This document shows positions 7,572-15,236 of a DNA stretch of 42,359 bases, one piece after another. Both the position numbers and the translations under genes were made by a program. The stretch lies in assembly GCA_025934375.1 (NCBI GenBank), contig JAICYD010000057.1, positions 1 to 42,359 of the forward strand. The letters run 5' to 3'. This stretch comes from Streptosporangiaceae bacterium. GTDB taxonomy: Bacteria > Actinomycetota > Actinomycetes > Streptosporangiales > Streptosporangiaceae. The notes beneath the pieces are model-generated. The model made no database searches, was not told the origin of the DNA, and was given only the letters and a program-made list of their open reading frames with translations. Position 1 is the stretch's first letter, and each line of letters opens with the position of its first letter.

Positions 7572-7583
7572 TGGGCGCGGTGA

Positions 7584-7919
7584 TTACGGACGGTCATCCT
7601 GGTCGTCGCGGGGAGTATCCCTGCGAGCGGGCAAGTTCATGCGGTGCTCAAGGAAGCCGCGGGTGTTGTCCGGCTCGCGGCCGCCGTTGGCGAAAATAAC
7701 CGCGAAATACGGAATGACGATCGCCCCGACCGCCGGGATGGCGGTCAGCCATCCGCCGTGGTTGACGAAGACCACGACCGCGACGGCGAAGCACACCGCC
7801 CGGATGCCCATCATGATGAGGTAGCGCCGCTGGCGGTAGGCGATGTCTTCCGACAACGGCCTGCGCGCCTGCGTCACCAAGTGGACCTGCGGGTCCCGCC
7901 CGTGGTGGCCTACCCTCAT
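7584..7919 (-). CDS. DUF3099 family membrane protein
   Basis: A 111-residue protein with the DUF3099 core ARRPLSEDIAYRQRRYLIMM (about residues 17-36), followed by two hydrophobic segments (about 38-53 and 56-76) and a charged C-terminal tail. DUF3099 proteins are small actinobacterial membrane proteins of unknown function. The ATG at 7917-7919 has no Shine-Dalgarno, but TACGGT ends 6 nt upstream, so the message may be leaderless. It runs in the same direction as the TldD/PmbA pair, 82 bases beyond pmbA, and a hairpin follows its stop. Confidence 0.88.
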   Translation of the reverse strand: MRVGHHGRDPQVHLVTQARRPLSEDIAYRQRRYLIMMGIRAVCFAVAVVVFVNHGGWLTAIPAVGAIVIPYFAVIFANGGREPDNTRGFLEHRMNLPARRDTPRDDQDDRP

Positions 7920-7925
7920 GCCTCT

Positions 7926-7931
7926 ACCGTA
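7926..7931 (-). promoter_or_regulatory. Candidate leaderless -10 box of the DUF3099 gene
   Basis: TACGGT on the minus strand ends 6 nt before the ATG at 7919. There is no ribosome-binding site in between. Confidence 0.4.
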
Positions 7932-8001
7932 TCTCCGCGCGGAGGGTCATCAAACAGCAGCGGCCCGGGAGCGTTGGATGGCAGTGCTTTGCGGGCTGTG
8001 T

Positions 8002-9438
8002 TTAGCTGGCTTGGCTCACCGAGGACATGTTGAAGCCCTCGATCCGCAGCGGCGGCATCGCGCAGCGGGTGAAGTAGTCGCTCCACTCCCGCGGTAGCGT
8101 GCTGCGCTCCGTCGCCCCGGCCTCGGCCAGGCGGGACAGCATCCCGACGGGCGTCTCGTTGAACCGGAAGTTATTGACCGCCCCGGTGACCTCGCCATCC
8201 TCGATGAGGTACACGCCATCGCGGGTCAGCCCGGTCAGCAGCAGCTTCTGCGGGTCGACCGAGCGGATGTACCACAGGCAGGTGAGCAGCAGCCCGCGCC
8301 TGGTCGAGGCGATCATGGATTCCAGCGAGCCGGCGTCGCGGGCGGGGCCTGCCGCGCCGCTGAGCACGAGGTTGTCCACCGCCGGGGTCACCGGCAGCCC
8401 GGCGAGCGTGGCCGAGTGCCGGCTCGAGTACAGCCCCGACAGCACCCCGCCGGACAGCCACGTCGCCCGGCCGGACGGCATCCCGTTGTCGAATACGGAC
8501 TGGTCGTCACCTGAGGAGTGCGCGATCACGAACGGGGCGCACTCAAGGCCGGGGTAACCCGGGTCGCTGAACAGGGAAACGGGCTGCGCGGACAGTCGCT
8601 CGCCAACCCGCGTGCCGCCGCCGGGCTTGCTGAACGGCGAGCGGCCCTCCGCGGCCTCGCGCGCCCCGGCGGCCCAGTAGAAGTTGATCATCAGGTCGGC
8701 GACCGCGGTGGGCGGCAGCAGCGTCTCATACCGCCCGGCCGGCAACTCCACCCGCCGCGCCTGCCACGCCAGCCGTCGCGCGAGCGAGGCGTCCAGCGCG
8801 GCCGGATCCACGTCTGAGAAGTCCCGCGTGGCGGCCCCGGCCCACGCTGACCGGGTCAAGTCGGCCGACTTCGCGTTGAGCTCCAGCCGGCCGGTCGGCT
8901 GGTCGTGGCGCAGGCGCAGGCCGCTTGACGTGCCCAGGAAGGTCGAGGTCACCTCGTGCTCGGCGAACCCGTACAGCTTGCGCCCGGCCGCCTCAGCGAC
9001 CCGCAAGGTCTCGCCCAGCTGGCTGGCGAACCCCCGCAGGACGCCCACCTCGGTGCCGGCCGCGTCATCGTCCCACGACCTTGATCCCCAACGATCGGCG
9101 GCCGACTGCGCGAGCTCCTGCGCGTCGGCGGCGGGCGGGGCGTCGGCCGCGGCCTTGCGGGCCTCGGCGACGATCTCCTCGACCTGGTCGGGGCGAGCGC
9201 CGGATCGCGAGACGACGCCGACGCCGCTGGTGGCACCGGATGGTCCCCCGCGCCGGTCGATGGCGATCACGGTGAGGCTGCGGGTACTGCTCACCCCGTT
9301 GGTGGTCAGCGTGTTGCCCGCCCAGCGCAGGTTCACGGCGGAGTGCTCGTCGGCGAGGACGATGAGGTCACCGTCGGGCTTGGCCAGTGCCAGCGCGCGC
9401 TCGACGGTATTTTGGGCGGTCACCCGGTCGCTCGTCAT
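8002..9438 (-). CDS. pmbA: TldE/PmbA-type metallopeptidase subunit
   Basis: The 478-residue product is a TldE/PmbA family protein, the non-catalytic partner of TldD in a heterodimeric protease that trims modified peptides and unfolded chains. The N-terminal modulator domain includes GDLIVLADEHSAVNLRWAGNT. The C-terminal half has the family segment FVIAHSSGDDQSVFDNGMPSGRATW near residues 330-360 (key words only) and TLAGLPVTPAVDNLVLSG. It lacks the HExxxH site of TldD, as expected. The start is ATG 9436-9438, which overlaps the tldD stop as TCAT/ATGA, indicating translational coupling. The reading frame is open further upstream, but that part lies inside tldD and is its shadow. Confidence 0.92.
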   Translation of the reverse strand: MTSDRVTAQNTVERALALAKPDGDLIVLADEHSAVNLRWAGNTLTTNGVSSTRSLTVIAIDRRGGPSGATSGVGVVSRSGARPDQVEEIVAEARKAAADAPPAADAQELAQSAADRWGSRSWDDDAAGTEVGVLRGFASQLGETLRVAEAAGRKLYGFAEHEVTSTFLGTSSGLRLRHDQPTGRLELNAKSADLTRSAWAGAATRDFSDVDPAALDASLARRLAWQARRVELPAGRYETLLPPTAVADLMINFYWAAGAREAAEGRSPFSKPGGGTRVGERLSAQPVSLFSDPGYPGLECAPFVIAHSSGDDQSVFDNGMPSGRATWLSGGVLSGLYSSRHSATLAGLPVTPAVDNLVLSGAAGPARDAGSLESMIASTRRGLLLTCLWYIRSVDPQKLLLTGLTRDGVYLIEDGEVTGAVNNFRFNETPVGMLSRLAEAGATERSTLPREWSDYFTRCAMPPLRIEGFNMSSVSQAS

Positions 9439-10946
9439 TCGCTCGTTCCTTCCTGGGCCACGTTCAGCACGCGCACGCCGCGGAAAAGGGCCGCCGGGGC
9501 GCCGTGGCTGACCGGCGCGACCTGGCCGGGCTGGCCCTTGCCGCAGTTGAAGGCCCCGCCCAGGACGTAGGTCTGCGGGCCGCCGACCGCCTCCATCGAG
9601 TTCCAGAAGTCGGTCGTGGTCGCCTGGTAGGCGACGTCCTTGAGCTGCCCGGCCAGCTGGCCGTTCCTGATCCGGTAGAAGCGCTGCCCGGTGAACTGGA
9701 AGTTGTAGCGCTGCATGTCGATCGACCACGACTTATCGCCCAGGATGAAGATGCCGTCCTCGACGCCCGCGATCAGGTCCGGCGTGCCGGGGCCGGCAGT
9801 GGCTGGCTGCAGCGAGACGTTGGCCATCCGTTGCAGCGGCATGTGGCCGGGGGAGTCGGCGAAGGCGCATCCGTTGGACCGGCCGAGCCCCGACAGGTGC
9901 GCCATGCGCCGGTCCAGCTGGTAGCCGACGAGCACGCCGTCGCGGATCAGGTCCCACGACTGGCCGGCCACGCCCTCGTCGTCGTAGCCGACGGTGGCCA
10001 GGCCGTGCGCGGCCGTCCGGTCCCCGGTGACGCGCATGACCGCCGAGCCGTACTGAAGGCTGTTCAGCTTGTCGGGCGTCGCGAAGCTGGTGCCCGCGTA
10101 GGCGGCCTCGTAGCCGAGCGCCCGGTCCAGCTCGGTGGCGTGCCCGATCGACTCGTGGATCGTCAGCCACAGGTTGGACGGGTCGATGACCAGGTCGTAG
10201 CGGCCGGCCTCGACCGAGGGGGCCGCCAGCTTCTCCGCGAGGAGCTCCGGAAGCCGCGCGAGCTCACCGGGGAAGTCCCACCCGGTCCCCGTGAGGTACT
10301 CCCAGCCGCGGCCGACGGGCGGGGCCAGCGTGCGCATGTCGTCGAACCCGGCCTCGGTCACGGCGATCGCGGTGAGCTGCGGGTAGAGCCGGACCCGCTG
10401 CTGCGTCGCGGTGGTCGCCCCGTCGGTGTAGAACTTGCACTCCTTGACCTGGTACAAGCTCGCCTCGGCATGGGCGACCGCGCTGTGCGCCAGCAGCCCC
10501 TGGCTCCAGTCCGCGAGCAGGTCGACCTTCTCCTTGCTGGAGACGGCGAACGGGTCCACCGCGTACGCCGACACCCAGCTGACATCGCCGTGGCCTGGTT
10601 CGGGGGCCAGCTCGATCCGCTCGGTGTTCATCGCGGCGGCTACCCGGGCGACCTCGACGGCCTTGCGCGCCGCCTCGGCGGCCGCCTGCGGGGTGAGGTC
10701 CACCGCCGAGGCGAACCCCCAGGTCCCGTCCACGATGACGCGAACCGCCAGCCCAGCGTCGTCCGCGTCCGAGAGTGCCTGCAGCTGGGCGTCCGACAGC
10801 CGCACCCGCTGCCCGCGGACCCGCTCGGCGCGGAAGTCAGCGTGCTGGGCACCCGCCTGCCGGGCCGCGGACAGGGCCGCGTCGGCCAGGTTGCGCAGCG
10901 GCAACTGGGCGAACTCCGGATCAATAACGTTCGAAGCCTCCGTCAC
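9435..10946 (-). CDS. tldD: TldD metalloprotease subunit
   Basis: A 503-residue TldD family protein, the zinc-bearing subunit of the TldD/TldE protease. The metal motif HESIGH lies near residue 263 (canonical HExxxH). The C-terminal region contains the segment GVLVGYQLDRRMAHL and the late TYVLGGAFNCGKGQPGQ block with its conserved Cys. I choose GTG 10944-10946 as start: TAGGTT ends 8 nt upstream with no Shine-Dalgarno, and the next in-frame ATG at 11003 would add 19 unconserved-looking residues. It forms a two-gene operon with pmbA (4-nt overlap) and is divergent from fabG. Confidence 0.93.
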   Translation of the reverse strand: MTEASNVIDPEFAQLPLRNLADAALSAARQAGAQHADFRAERVRGQRVRLSDAQLQALSDADDAGLAVRVIVDGTWGFASAVDLTPQAAAEAARKAVEVARVAAAMNTERIELAPEPGHGDVSWVSAYAVDPFAVSSKEKVDLLADWSQGLLAHSAVAHAEASLYQVKECKFYTDGATTATQQRVRLYPQLTAIAVTEAGFDDMRTLAPPVGRGWEYLTGTGWDFPGELARLPELLAEKLAAPSVEAGRYDLVIDPSNLWLTIHESIGHATELDRALGYEAAYAGTSFATPDKLNSLQYGSAVMRVTGDRTAAHGLATVGYDDEGVAGQSWDLIRDGVLVGYQLDRRMAHLSGLGRSNGCAFADSPGHMPLQRMANVSLQPATAGPGTPDLIAGVEDGIFILGDKSWSIDMQRYNFQFTGQRFYRIRNGQLAGQLKDVAYQATTTDFWNSMEAVGGPQTYVLGGAFNCGKGQPGQVAPVSHGAPAALFRGVRVLNVAQEGTSE

Positions 10947-10954
10947 GAGACTCG

Positions 10955-10960
10955 AACCTA
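10955..10960 (-). promoter_or_regulatory. Candidate leaderless -10 box of tldD
   Basis: TAGGTT on the minus strand lies 8 nt before the GTG at 10946. No -35 of good quality is visible at the expected distance. Confidence 0.4.
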
Positions 10961-11048
10961 TCTCTGCTTGCCTGGGGGGTGCACACCAACCCCCGTGCGG
11001 CACTGTTGTCGCTTTAGCCGCAGCTATCTCGAATACTTTTGTAGTCGG

Positions 11049-11083
11049 GAAGACCTTTCATCGTATAGCTATAAAAAGTCTTC
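11049..11083. promoter_or_regulatory. AT-rich palindrome between tldD and fabG
   Basis: GAAGAC (11049-11054) and GTCTTC (11078-11083) flank a perfect 10-bp palindrome TATAGCTATA (11064-11073), with CTTT and AAAAA continuing the symmetry inward. It is an AT-rich island in 70% GC surroundings in a 253-bp divergent intergenic region. It may be an operator or a hairpin; which gene it serves is unclear. Confidence 0.4.
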
Positions 11084-11199
11084 GCGAGTCGAAAACTCTT
11101 CGGGGTAATTCGGCGCCGCCGTGGAGGCGGGTGCCTGATCGGCAGGCAGGCGGTACGGTTGGCTGGCGAAATCGTTAGGTCGGGCAGGGAGGCGGCTGC

Positions 11200-11904
11200 G
11201 TGGGACGTTCGGTGCTGGTGACCGGGGGGAACCGGGGGATCGGGCTGGCGATTGCCCGGCGGCTGGCCGCCGACGGTGACAGCGTCACGGTCACGTCCCG
11301 GTCGGGGGAGCCGGTCGAGGGGCTGGGCGTGGTCCAGTGCGACGTGCGCGACGCCGCGAGCGTGGACGGGGCGTTCGCCGCGGTGGAGAAAGAGCAGGGG
11401 CCGGTCGAGATCCTGGTCGCCAACGCGGGCATCACCAAGGACACGCTGCTGGCGCTGCTCAGCGAGGACGCGTTCACCGACGTCCTCGACACCAACTTGA
11501 CCGGCGCCTACCGGGTCGCCAAGCGGGCGGTGCGGCCCATGATGAAGATGCGCCGGGGACGGCTCATCTTCATTTCCTCCGTGGTCGGCCTGTACGGGTC
11601 GGCGGGGCAGGCGAACTACGCGGCCAGCAAGGCGGGCCTGGTCGGGCTGGCCCGGTCGCTGGCCCGGGAGCTGGGCTCGCGCGGAATCACCGCGAACGTC
11701 GTCGCGCCCGGCTTCGTGGAAAGTGACATGACGGCCGTGCTCTCGCCGGAGCGCAAGACGGCCATCCTCGGCGCGATCCCGCTCGGCCGGTACGCCTCGG
11801 CGGATGAGGTGGCGGCTACGGTCGCGTTCCTGGCGGGCCCGGACGCCGGATATGTCACCGGAGCCGTGATCCCGGTCGACGGCGGCCTGGGCATGGGTCA
11901 CTGA
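11200..11904 (+). CDS. fabG: 3-oxoacyl-ACP reductase FabG (MabA-like)
   Basis: NADPH-dependent reductase of type II fatty-acid synthesis that reduces 3-ketoacyl-ACP to 3-hydroxyacyl-ACP. The 234-residue short-chain dehydrogenase has the cofactor motif TGGNRGIG near residue 8, NAG near 76, and the catalytic set Ser127, Tyr140 and Lys144 (YAASK). The end VTGAVIPVDGGLGMGH is typical of FabG. GTG 11200 is preceded by GGGAGG. It is followed 23 bases later by fabI, the same arrangement as mabA-inhA in mycobacteria. Confidence 0.95.
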   Translation: MGRSVLVTGGNRGIGLAIARRLAADGDSVTVTSRSGEPVEGLGVVQCDVRDAASVDGAFAAVEKEQGPVEILVANAGITKDTLLALLSEDAFTDVLDTNLTGAYRVAKRAVRPMMKMRRGRLIFISSVVGLYGSAGQANYAASKAGLVGLARSLARELGSRGITANVVAPGFVESDMTAVLSPERKTAILGAIPLGRYASADEVAATVAFLAGPDAGYVTGAVIPVDGGLGMGH

Positions 11905-11927
11905 GCGCGGCAGATTAAGGAGCATCG

Positions 11928-12695
11928 ATGGGAATCTTGGACGGCAAGCGAATCCTGGTCACCGGCGTCCTGACGGAGGCCTCGATCGCGTATTACGTGG
12001 CGAGGGTGGCGCAGGAGCAGGGCGCGACGGTGGTCTTGACCGCGTTCCCCCGGCCGACGCTGACCGAGCGGATCGCGAGGAAGCTCCCGGTTACCCCGCC
12101 GGTGCTGGAGCTCGACGTGACCAACCCCGAGCACATGGGATCGCTGGCCGACCGGATACGTGAGCACGTGGACGGCCTGGACGGCGTGGTGCACTCGATC
12201 GGGTTCGCGCCGCAGGCGGCGCTGGGCGGCAACTTCCTGAACACGACCTGGGACGACGTGTCCACCGCGGTGCACGTCTCCGCGTACTCGTTCAAGTCCC
12301 TGGCCATGGCGACGCTGCCGCTGTTCCCGGCCGGCGGCGCCTCCATCGTGGGGCTGGACTTCGACGCCTCCATCGCCTGGCCCGGCTATGACTGGATGGG
12401 CGTCGCCAAGGCCGGCCTGGAGTCGTGCTGCCGCTACCTTGCCCGTGACCTCGGCCCGCAAAAGGTCCGGGTCAACCTGGTCGCGGCCGGGCCGCTCAAG
12501 ACGATGGCCGCCAAGTCGATCCCGGGCTTTGAGAAGTTCGAGGGCGTCTGGGCTGAGCGCGCCCCCTTGGGGTGGAACATCGCCGACCCCGAGCCCGCCG
12601 CCCGTGCCTGCGTGGCGCTGCTGTCGCCGTGGTTCCCCGCGACCACCGGCGAGATCGTCCACGTGGACGGCGGAGTCCACGCGGTCGGCGTCTGA
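11928..12695 (+). CDS. fabI: Enoyl-ACP reductase FabI/InhA
   Basis: NADH-dependent enoyl-ACP reductase, the last step of each fatty-acid elongation cycle. The 255-residue product has the atypical SDR signature of this family: GKRILVTGVLTEASIA at the N-terminus, HSIGFAP near residue 88, and Tyr154-x6-Lys161 in GYDWMGVAKAGLES. The GLDFDAS segment matches the InhA active-site strand, so it is InhA-like. AAGGAG lies just upstream of ATG 11928, and it shares an operon with fabG. A short GC hairpin (CGCGCC/GGCGCG, 12705-12719) follows the gene. Confidence 0.95.
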   Translation: MGILDGKRILVTGVLTEASIAYYVARVAQEQGATVVLTAFPRPTLTERIARKLPVTPPVLELDVTNPEHMGSLADRIREHVDGLDGVVHSIGFAPQAALGGNFLNTTWDDVSTAVHVSAYSFKSLAMATLPLFPAGGASIVGLDFDASIAWPGYDWMGVAKAGLESCCRYLARDLGPQKVRVNLVAAGPLKTMAAKSIPGFEKFEGVWAERAPLGWNIADPEPAARACVALLSPWFPATTGEIVHVDGGVHAVGV

Positions 12696-12730
12696 AGCCA
12701 CTCCCGCGCCGCCGGCGCGCCAGGGCGATG

Positions 12731-12757
12731 TTGCCGGTGTATCGCAAGGGGTAGCAT
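12731..12757 (+). promoter_or_regulatory. Candidate promoter upstream of the FHA gene
   Basis: TTGCCG (12731-12736) and TAGCAT (12752-12757) are spaced by 15 nt. Transcription would start near 12764, either at the first base of a small leaderless ORF or as a roughly 140-nt leader of the FHA gene. Confidence 0.4.
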
Positions 12758-12763
12758 CGATAT

Positions 12764-12913
12764 ATGTGTTCGAGTGCGGGAGGCGCGCGGGGCCGGCCGC
12801 CACGTCCGCCCCGGCGGGTAACTCCGTCCCGCGGCAGGGGGCCCGCTGAGTTTTCCTTGCGTGCGAAGCGTTTGGTCCTGATACTCCTTGTCTATGGGAG
12901 GTCCAGTGGCTGA
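12764..12913 (+). CDS. Possible leaderless small ORF (49 aa) upstream of the FHA gene
   Basis: ATG 12764 follows a TAGCAT box by 6 nt and opens a 49-codon frame ending with TGA at 12911-12913, inside the first codons of the FHA gene (GTG 12906). The peptide begins MCSSAGG, is Arg/Pro-rich in the middle and ends with a short hydrophobic stretch (LVLILLVYG). The Shine-Dalgarno GGGAGG of the FHA gene lies within it, so translation could be coupled. I recognise no family. It may simply be leader sequence. Confidence 0.3.
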   Translation: MCSSAGGARGRPPRPPRRVTPSRGRGPAEFSLRAKRLVLILLVYGRSSG

Positions 12914-13760
12914 GGCTCAGGCGTCATCAGATACTCCGCCTCGGCCAATGCAGGCGCTGCCGCGCGACATTCCGCCAATCGCCGCCCCCGCGCCGGGCGC
13001 GCCGGCGCCGCAGGCTCAGCCGGATGTCCCGAACGCGCGGGCCATTCCGCTGGGCGGGCTGCCCGCTGGCCCGCTGCCGCCCGGGGCGGTGCGCGCCTCG
13101 GACACGGACCGGGCGGAGACGGTCAGCGCGCTGCGCGATGAGTTCGCCGCCGGGCGCCTGTCGCACGACACGTTCCTGTACCGAATGCACGCGGCGTTGG
13201 AAGCCCGGCATGTCACCGACCTGCCGCCCCTGCTCGCCGACCTGCCGCCCGCCGCCGCGCCCGGGCCGGGCGTGCTCGGCCGGATCAAGGGCACGTGGAG
13301 TCGCCTGACCGGCCGGCCGGGGCGCCCCGGCGATTCCAGGTCACGCGGGGCAGGGCCACCGGTGGCGCCGGGAGAGGTCGCCCCGCACGCCGTCGCGGCC
13401 GCGGACGGCGGGCCGGCCCGCCGGCTGACCAGCGCGATCCGGCTGTCAGAGGAGCCCGCGGCGTACAAGAGCCTCGCGCCGCCCGCGCCGCTGGTGTTCC
13501 CGCGTACGCAGGAGGGCTTCTTCACCATTGGCCGCGACTCCCGGTGCGACCTGGCGATCGATCACATGACGGTGTCCCGCATCCACGCGCGCCTGGAGCG
13601 GACCCCGGATGGGTGGATGCTCAAGGACCTGTCCTCCACCAACGGGACGCGGGTCAACGGCTGGCGGGTACGGGGCCAGGTCGCGGTGCGCGCTGGCGAC
13701 GTGGTCCGGTTCGGCGACATCGAGTACGTCCTCACCCCGGATCAGCCAGCACGCGGCTAG
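12906..13760 (+). CDS. DUF1707 and FHA domain protein
   Basis: A 284-residue protein. After a Pro/Ala-rich N-terminus, residues about 63-110 match DUF1707: SDTDRAETVSALRDEFAAGR, then LEARHVTDLPPLLADLP. A Pro/Arg-rich linker leads to a C-terminal FHA domain (about 198-278) with GRDSRCDLAI, the SRIHA core and LSSTNGTRVNG. FHA domains bind phosphothreonine peptides, so a partner Ser/Thr kinase is implied but none is nearby. GTG 12906 is preceded at 4 nt by GGGAGG. ATG 12894 and TTG 12888 are in-frame alternatives without a ribosome site. It follows fabI by 210 bases with its own promoter candidate. Confidence 0.85.
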   Translation: MAEAQASSDTPPRPMQALPRDIPPIAAPAPGAPAPQAQPDVPNARAIPLGGLPAGPLPPGAVRASDTDRAETVSALRDEFAAGRLSHDTFLYRMHAALEARHVTDLPPLLADLPPAAAPGPGVLGRIKGTWSRLTGRPGRPGDSRSRGAGPPVAPGEVAPHAVAAADGGPARRLTSAIRLSEEPAAYKSLAPPAPLVFPRTQEGFFTIGRDSRCDLAIDHMTVSRIHARLERTPDGWMLKDLSSTNGTRVNGWRVRGQVAVRAGDVVRFGDIEYVLTPDQPARG

Positions 13761-13845
13761 CCGGGCGCGGGCTGAGGTGGCCGCACATGGCGCGCCGGGG
13801 GCCGAGCGCGGCCTGGTGCGTGGCCGTGCGGGCAAGTAGAGCCAC

Positions 13846-13851
13846 TAGGCT
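13846..13851 (+). promoter_or_regulatory. Candidate leaderless -10 box of the histidine phosphatase gene
   Basis: TAGGCT ends 8 nt before the GTG at 13860. No Shine-Dalgarno lies between them. Confidence 0.4.
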
Positions 13852-13859
13852 CTGAAGAC

Positions 13860-14660
13860 GTGACTACCGTTCTGCTCGTCCGGCATGGGCTGACTGCGTC
13901 GACGGGGCGGCTGCTGACGGGCTGGACCCCCGGCGTCACCCTGGACGACCGGGGGCTGGCGCAGGCCAAGGCCCTGGCCGAGCGGCTCGCCCCAGTCCCG
14001 CTGGACGCCATCGTCACCAGCCCGCTGGAGCGCTGCCAGCAGACCGCCGAGGCGATCGCCGGCATCCGCAACGGCATCCCCCGGGACGGCACCGCCCAAG
14101 CCAGTGCCGCCCAAGGCAGTGCCGCCCAAGCCAGTGCCGCCCAAGCCAGTGCCGCGCAGGTTAAGGGTCCGGGGCAGCCGGTCGTCGAGGAGCGCGTGGG
14201 GGAGTGCCGGTACGGCGACTGGACCGGTAAGCCGCTGGCTGAGCTGGCCAAGGATCCGCTATGGCCGGTCGTTCAGGCGCATCCCAGCGCCGTGCGCTTC
14301 CCCGGCCCGGACGGCGAGGCGATGCTCGACATGCAGCATCGGGCCACCTCAGCGATCCGGGACTGGAACCAAAAGCTCGGCCCCGAGGCCACCTACATGG
14401 TCTGCTCGCACGGGGATGTCATCAAGGCCATCGTGGCGGACGCCCTTGGCCTGCACCTAGACATGTGCCAGCGCATCCAGGCCGATCCGTGCTCGCTGAC
14501 GGTCATCAGGTACACGCCGCTGCGGCCATTCGTGGTTCGGATGAACGACGTGGGCGGCAGCGTCGCTGACCTGCTGCCCCACCGCGAGGACGACGGTACG
14601 CCCGCGCTTGGAATTAGCGACGCCGCAGTTGGTGGCGGCGCTGGCGGTACGGGAGAATAG
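13860..14660 (+). CDS. Histidine phosphatase family protein (MSMEG_4193 type)
   Basis: A 266-residue phosphoglycerate-mutase-like enzyme. RHG at residues 8-10 supplies the nucleophilic His9, SPLERCQQTAEAI follows near 58, and the second catalytic His184 is in CSHGD. The C-terminal region with QRIQADPCSLTVIRYTPLRP is typical of the MSMEG_4193 subfamily, whose substrate is unknown. A 22-residue Ala/Gln/Ser insertion (about residues 79-100) comes from four 15-bp tandem repeats and sits in the variable lid region. The gene leads a compact set with DUF3090 (5 bases downstream) and the SCO1664-family gene, a trio often found together in actinobacteria. The GTG start appears leaderless. Confidence 0.88.
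   Translation: MTTVLLVRHGLTASTGRLLTGWTPGVTLDDRGLAQAKALAERLAPVPLDAIVTSPLERCQQTAEAIAGIRNGIPRDGTAQASAAQGSAAQASAAQASAAQVKGPGQPVVEERVGECRYGDWTGKPLAELAKDPLWPVVQAHPSAVRFPGPDGEAMLDMQHRATSAIRDWNQKLGPEATYMVCSHGDVIKAIVADALGLHLDMCQRIQADPCSLTVIRYTPLRPFVVRMNDVGGSVADLLPHREDDGTPALGISDAAVGGGAGGTGE
14094..14159 (+). repeat. Four 15-bp in-frame tandem repeats in the phosphatase gene
   Basis: Units of GCCCAAGCCAGTGCC at 14094, 14109, 14124 and 14139, plus a partial unit, encode AQ(A/G)SA repeats. The second unit differs by one base. Confidence 0.9.
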
Positions 14661-14665
14661 AAACC

Positions 14666-15235
14666 ATGCCGGTCTATTACTATGATCCGCCGGAGAGGTT
14701 CGTAGCCGGCTCAGTCGGGCAGCCGGGTGACCGCACCTTCTACCTGCAGGCAAGCTCCACCGGGCGCGTCACCAGCGTGGTCTTGGAGAAGTTCCAGGTC
14801 AGCCTGCTAGCCGAGCGCATCGACGAGCTGCTCGACGAAGTGCTGCGGCGGACCAGTGACCCCGGGATCCCGGCGGCGGCGCCGGCCGCGCTGCGCGACG
14901 ACGGCCCCCTTGACCTGCCGCTGACCGAGGAGTTCAGGGTCGGCGCGATCGCGCTGGCCTGGGACGGCGATGGCGACCGGGTCGTCATCGAGGCGCAGGA
15001 GGAAAGCGACAAGCCGGTCGAGCCGCTGTCCGACGACATCCCGCCGGACGGGCCGGGGGTGCTGCGGGTCCGCATATCGCCGGCCGCCGCGCGGGCGTTC
15101 GCCCAGCGCGCGCAGGAACTGGTGGCGGCCGGCCGGCCGCCGTGCCCGCTGTGCGGGCTGCCGCTGGATGCCGACGGGCACGTCTGCCCCCGGCAAAACG
15201 GCCACCGGGCCGCGAGCGCGAACGGCACTGAATAG
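14666..15235 (+). CDS. DUF3090 family protein
   Basis: A 189-residue actinobacterial protein of the DUF3090 family (TIGR03847 type), function unknown. The N-terminus PVYYYDPPERFVAGSVGQPG and the QASSTGRVTSVVLEKFQV strand are hallmarks. The C-terminus has a zinc-ribbon-like set of three cysteines, C-x2-C-x10-C (about residues 160-174). It begins 5 bases after the phosphatase stop, and the next gene starts 1 base after its own stop, so the three are very likely co-transcribed and coupled. Confidence 0.9.
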   Translation: MPVYYYDPPERFVAGSVGQPGDRTFYLQASSTGRVTSVVLEKFQVSLLAERIDELLDEVLRRTSDPGIPAAAPAALRDDGPLDLPLTEEFRVGAIALAWDGDGDRVVIEAQEESDKPVEPLSDDIPPDGPGVLRVRISPAAARAFAQRAQELVAAGRPPCPLCGLPLDADGHVCPRQNGHRAASANGTE

Positions 15236-15236
15236 C

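Noticed and set aside
9387..11108. Large plus-strand frame opposite tldD
   Set aside because: Shadow of the tldD/pmbA genes; the minus-strand frames carry the recognisable TldD motifs, including HESIGH.
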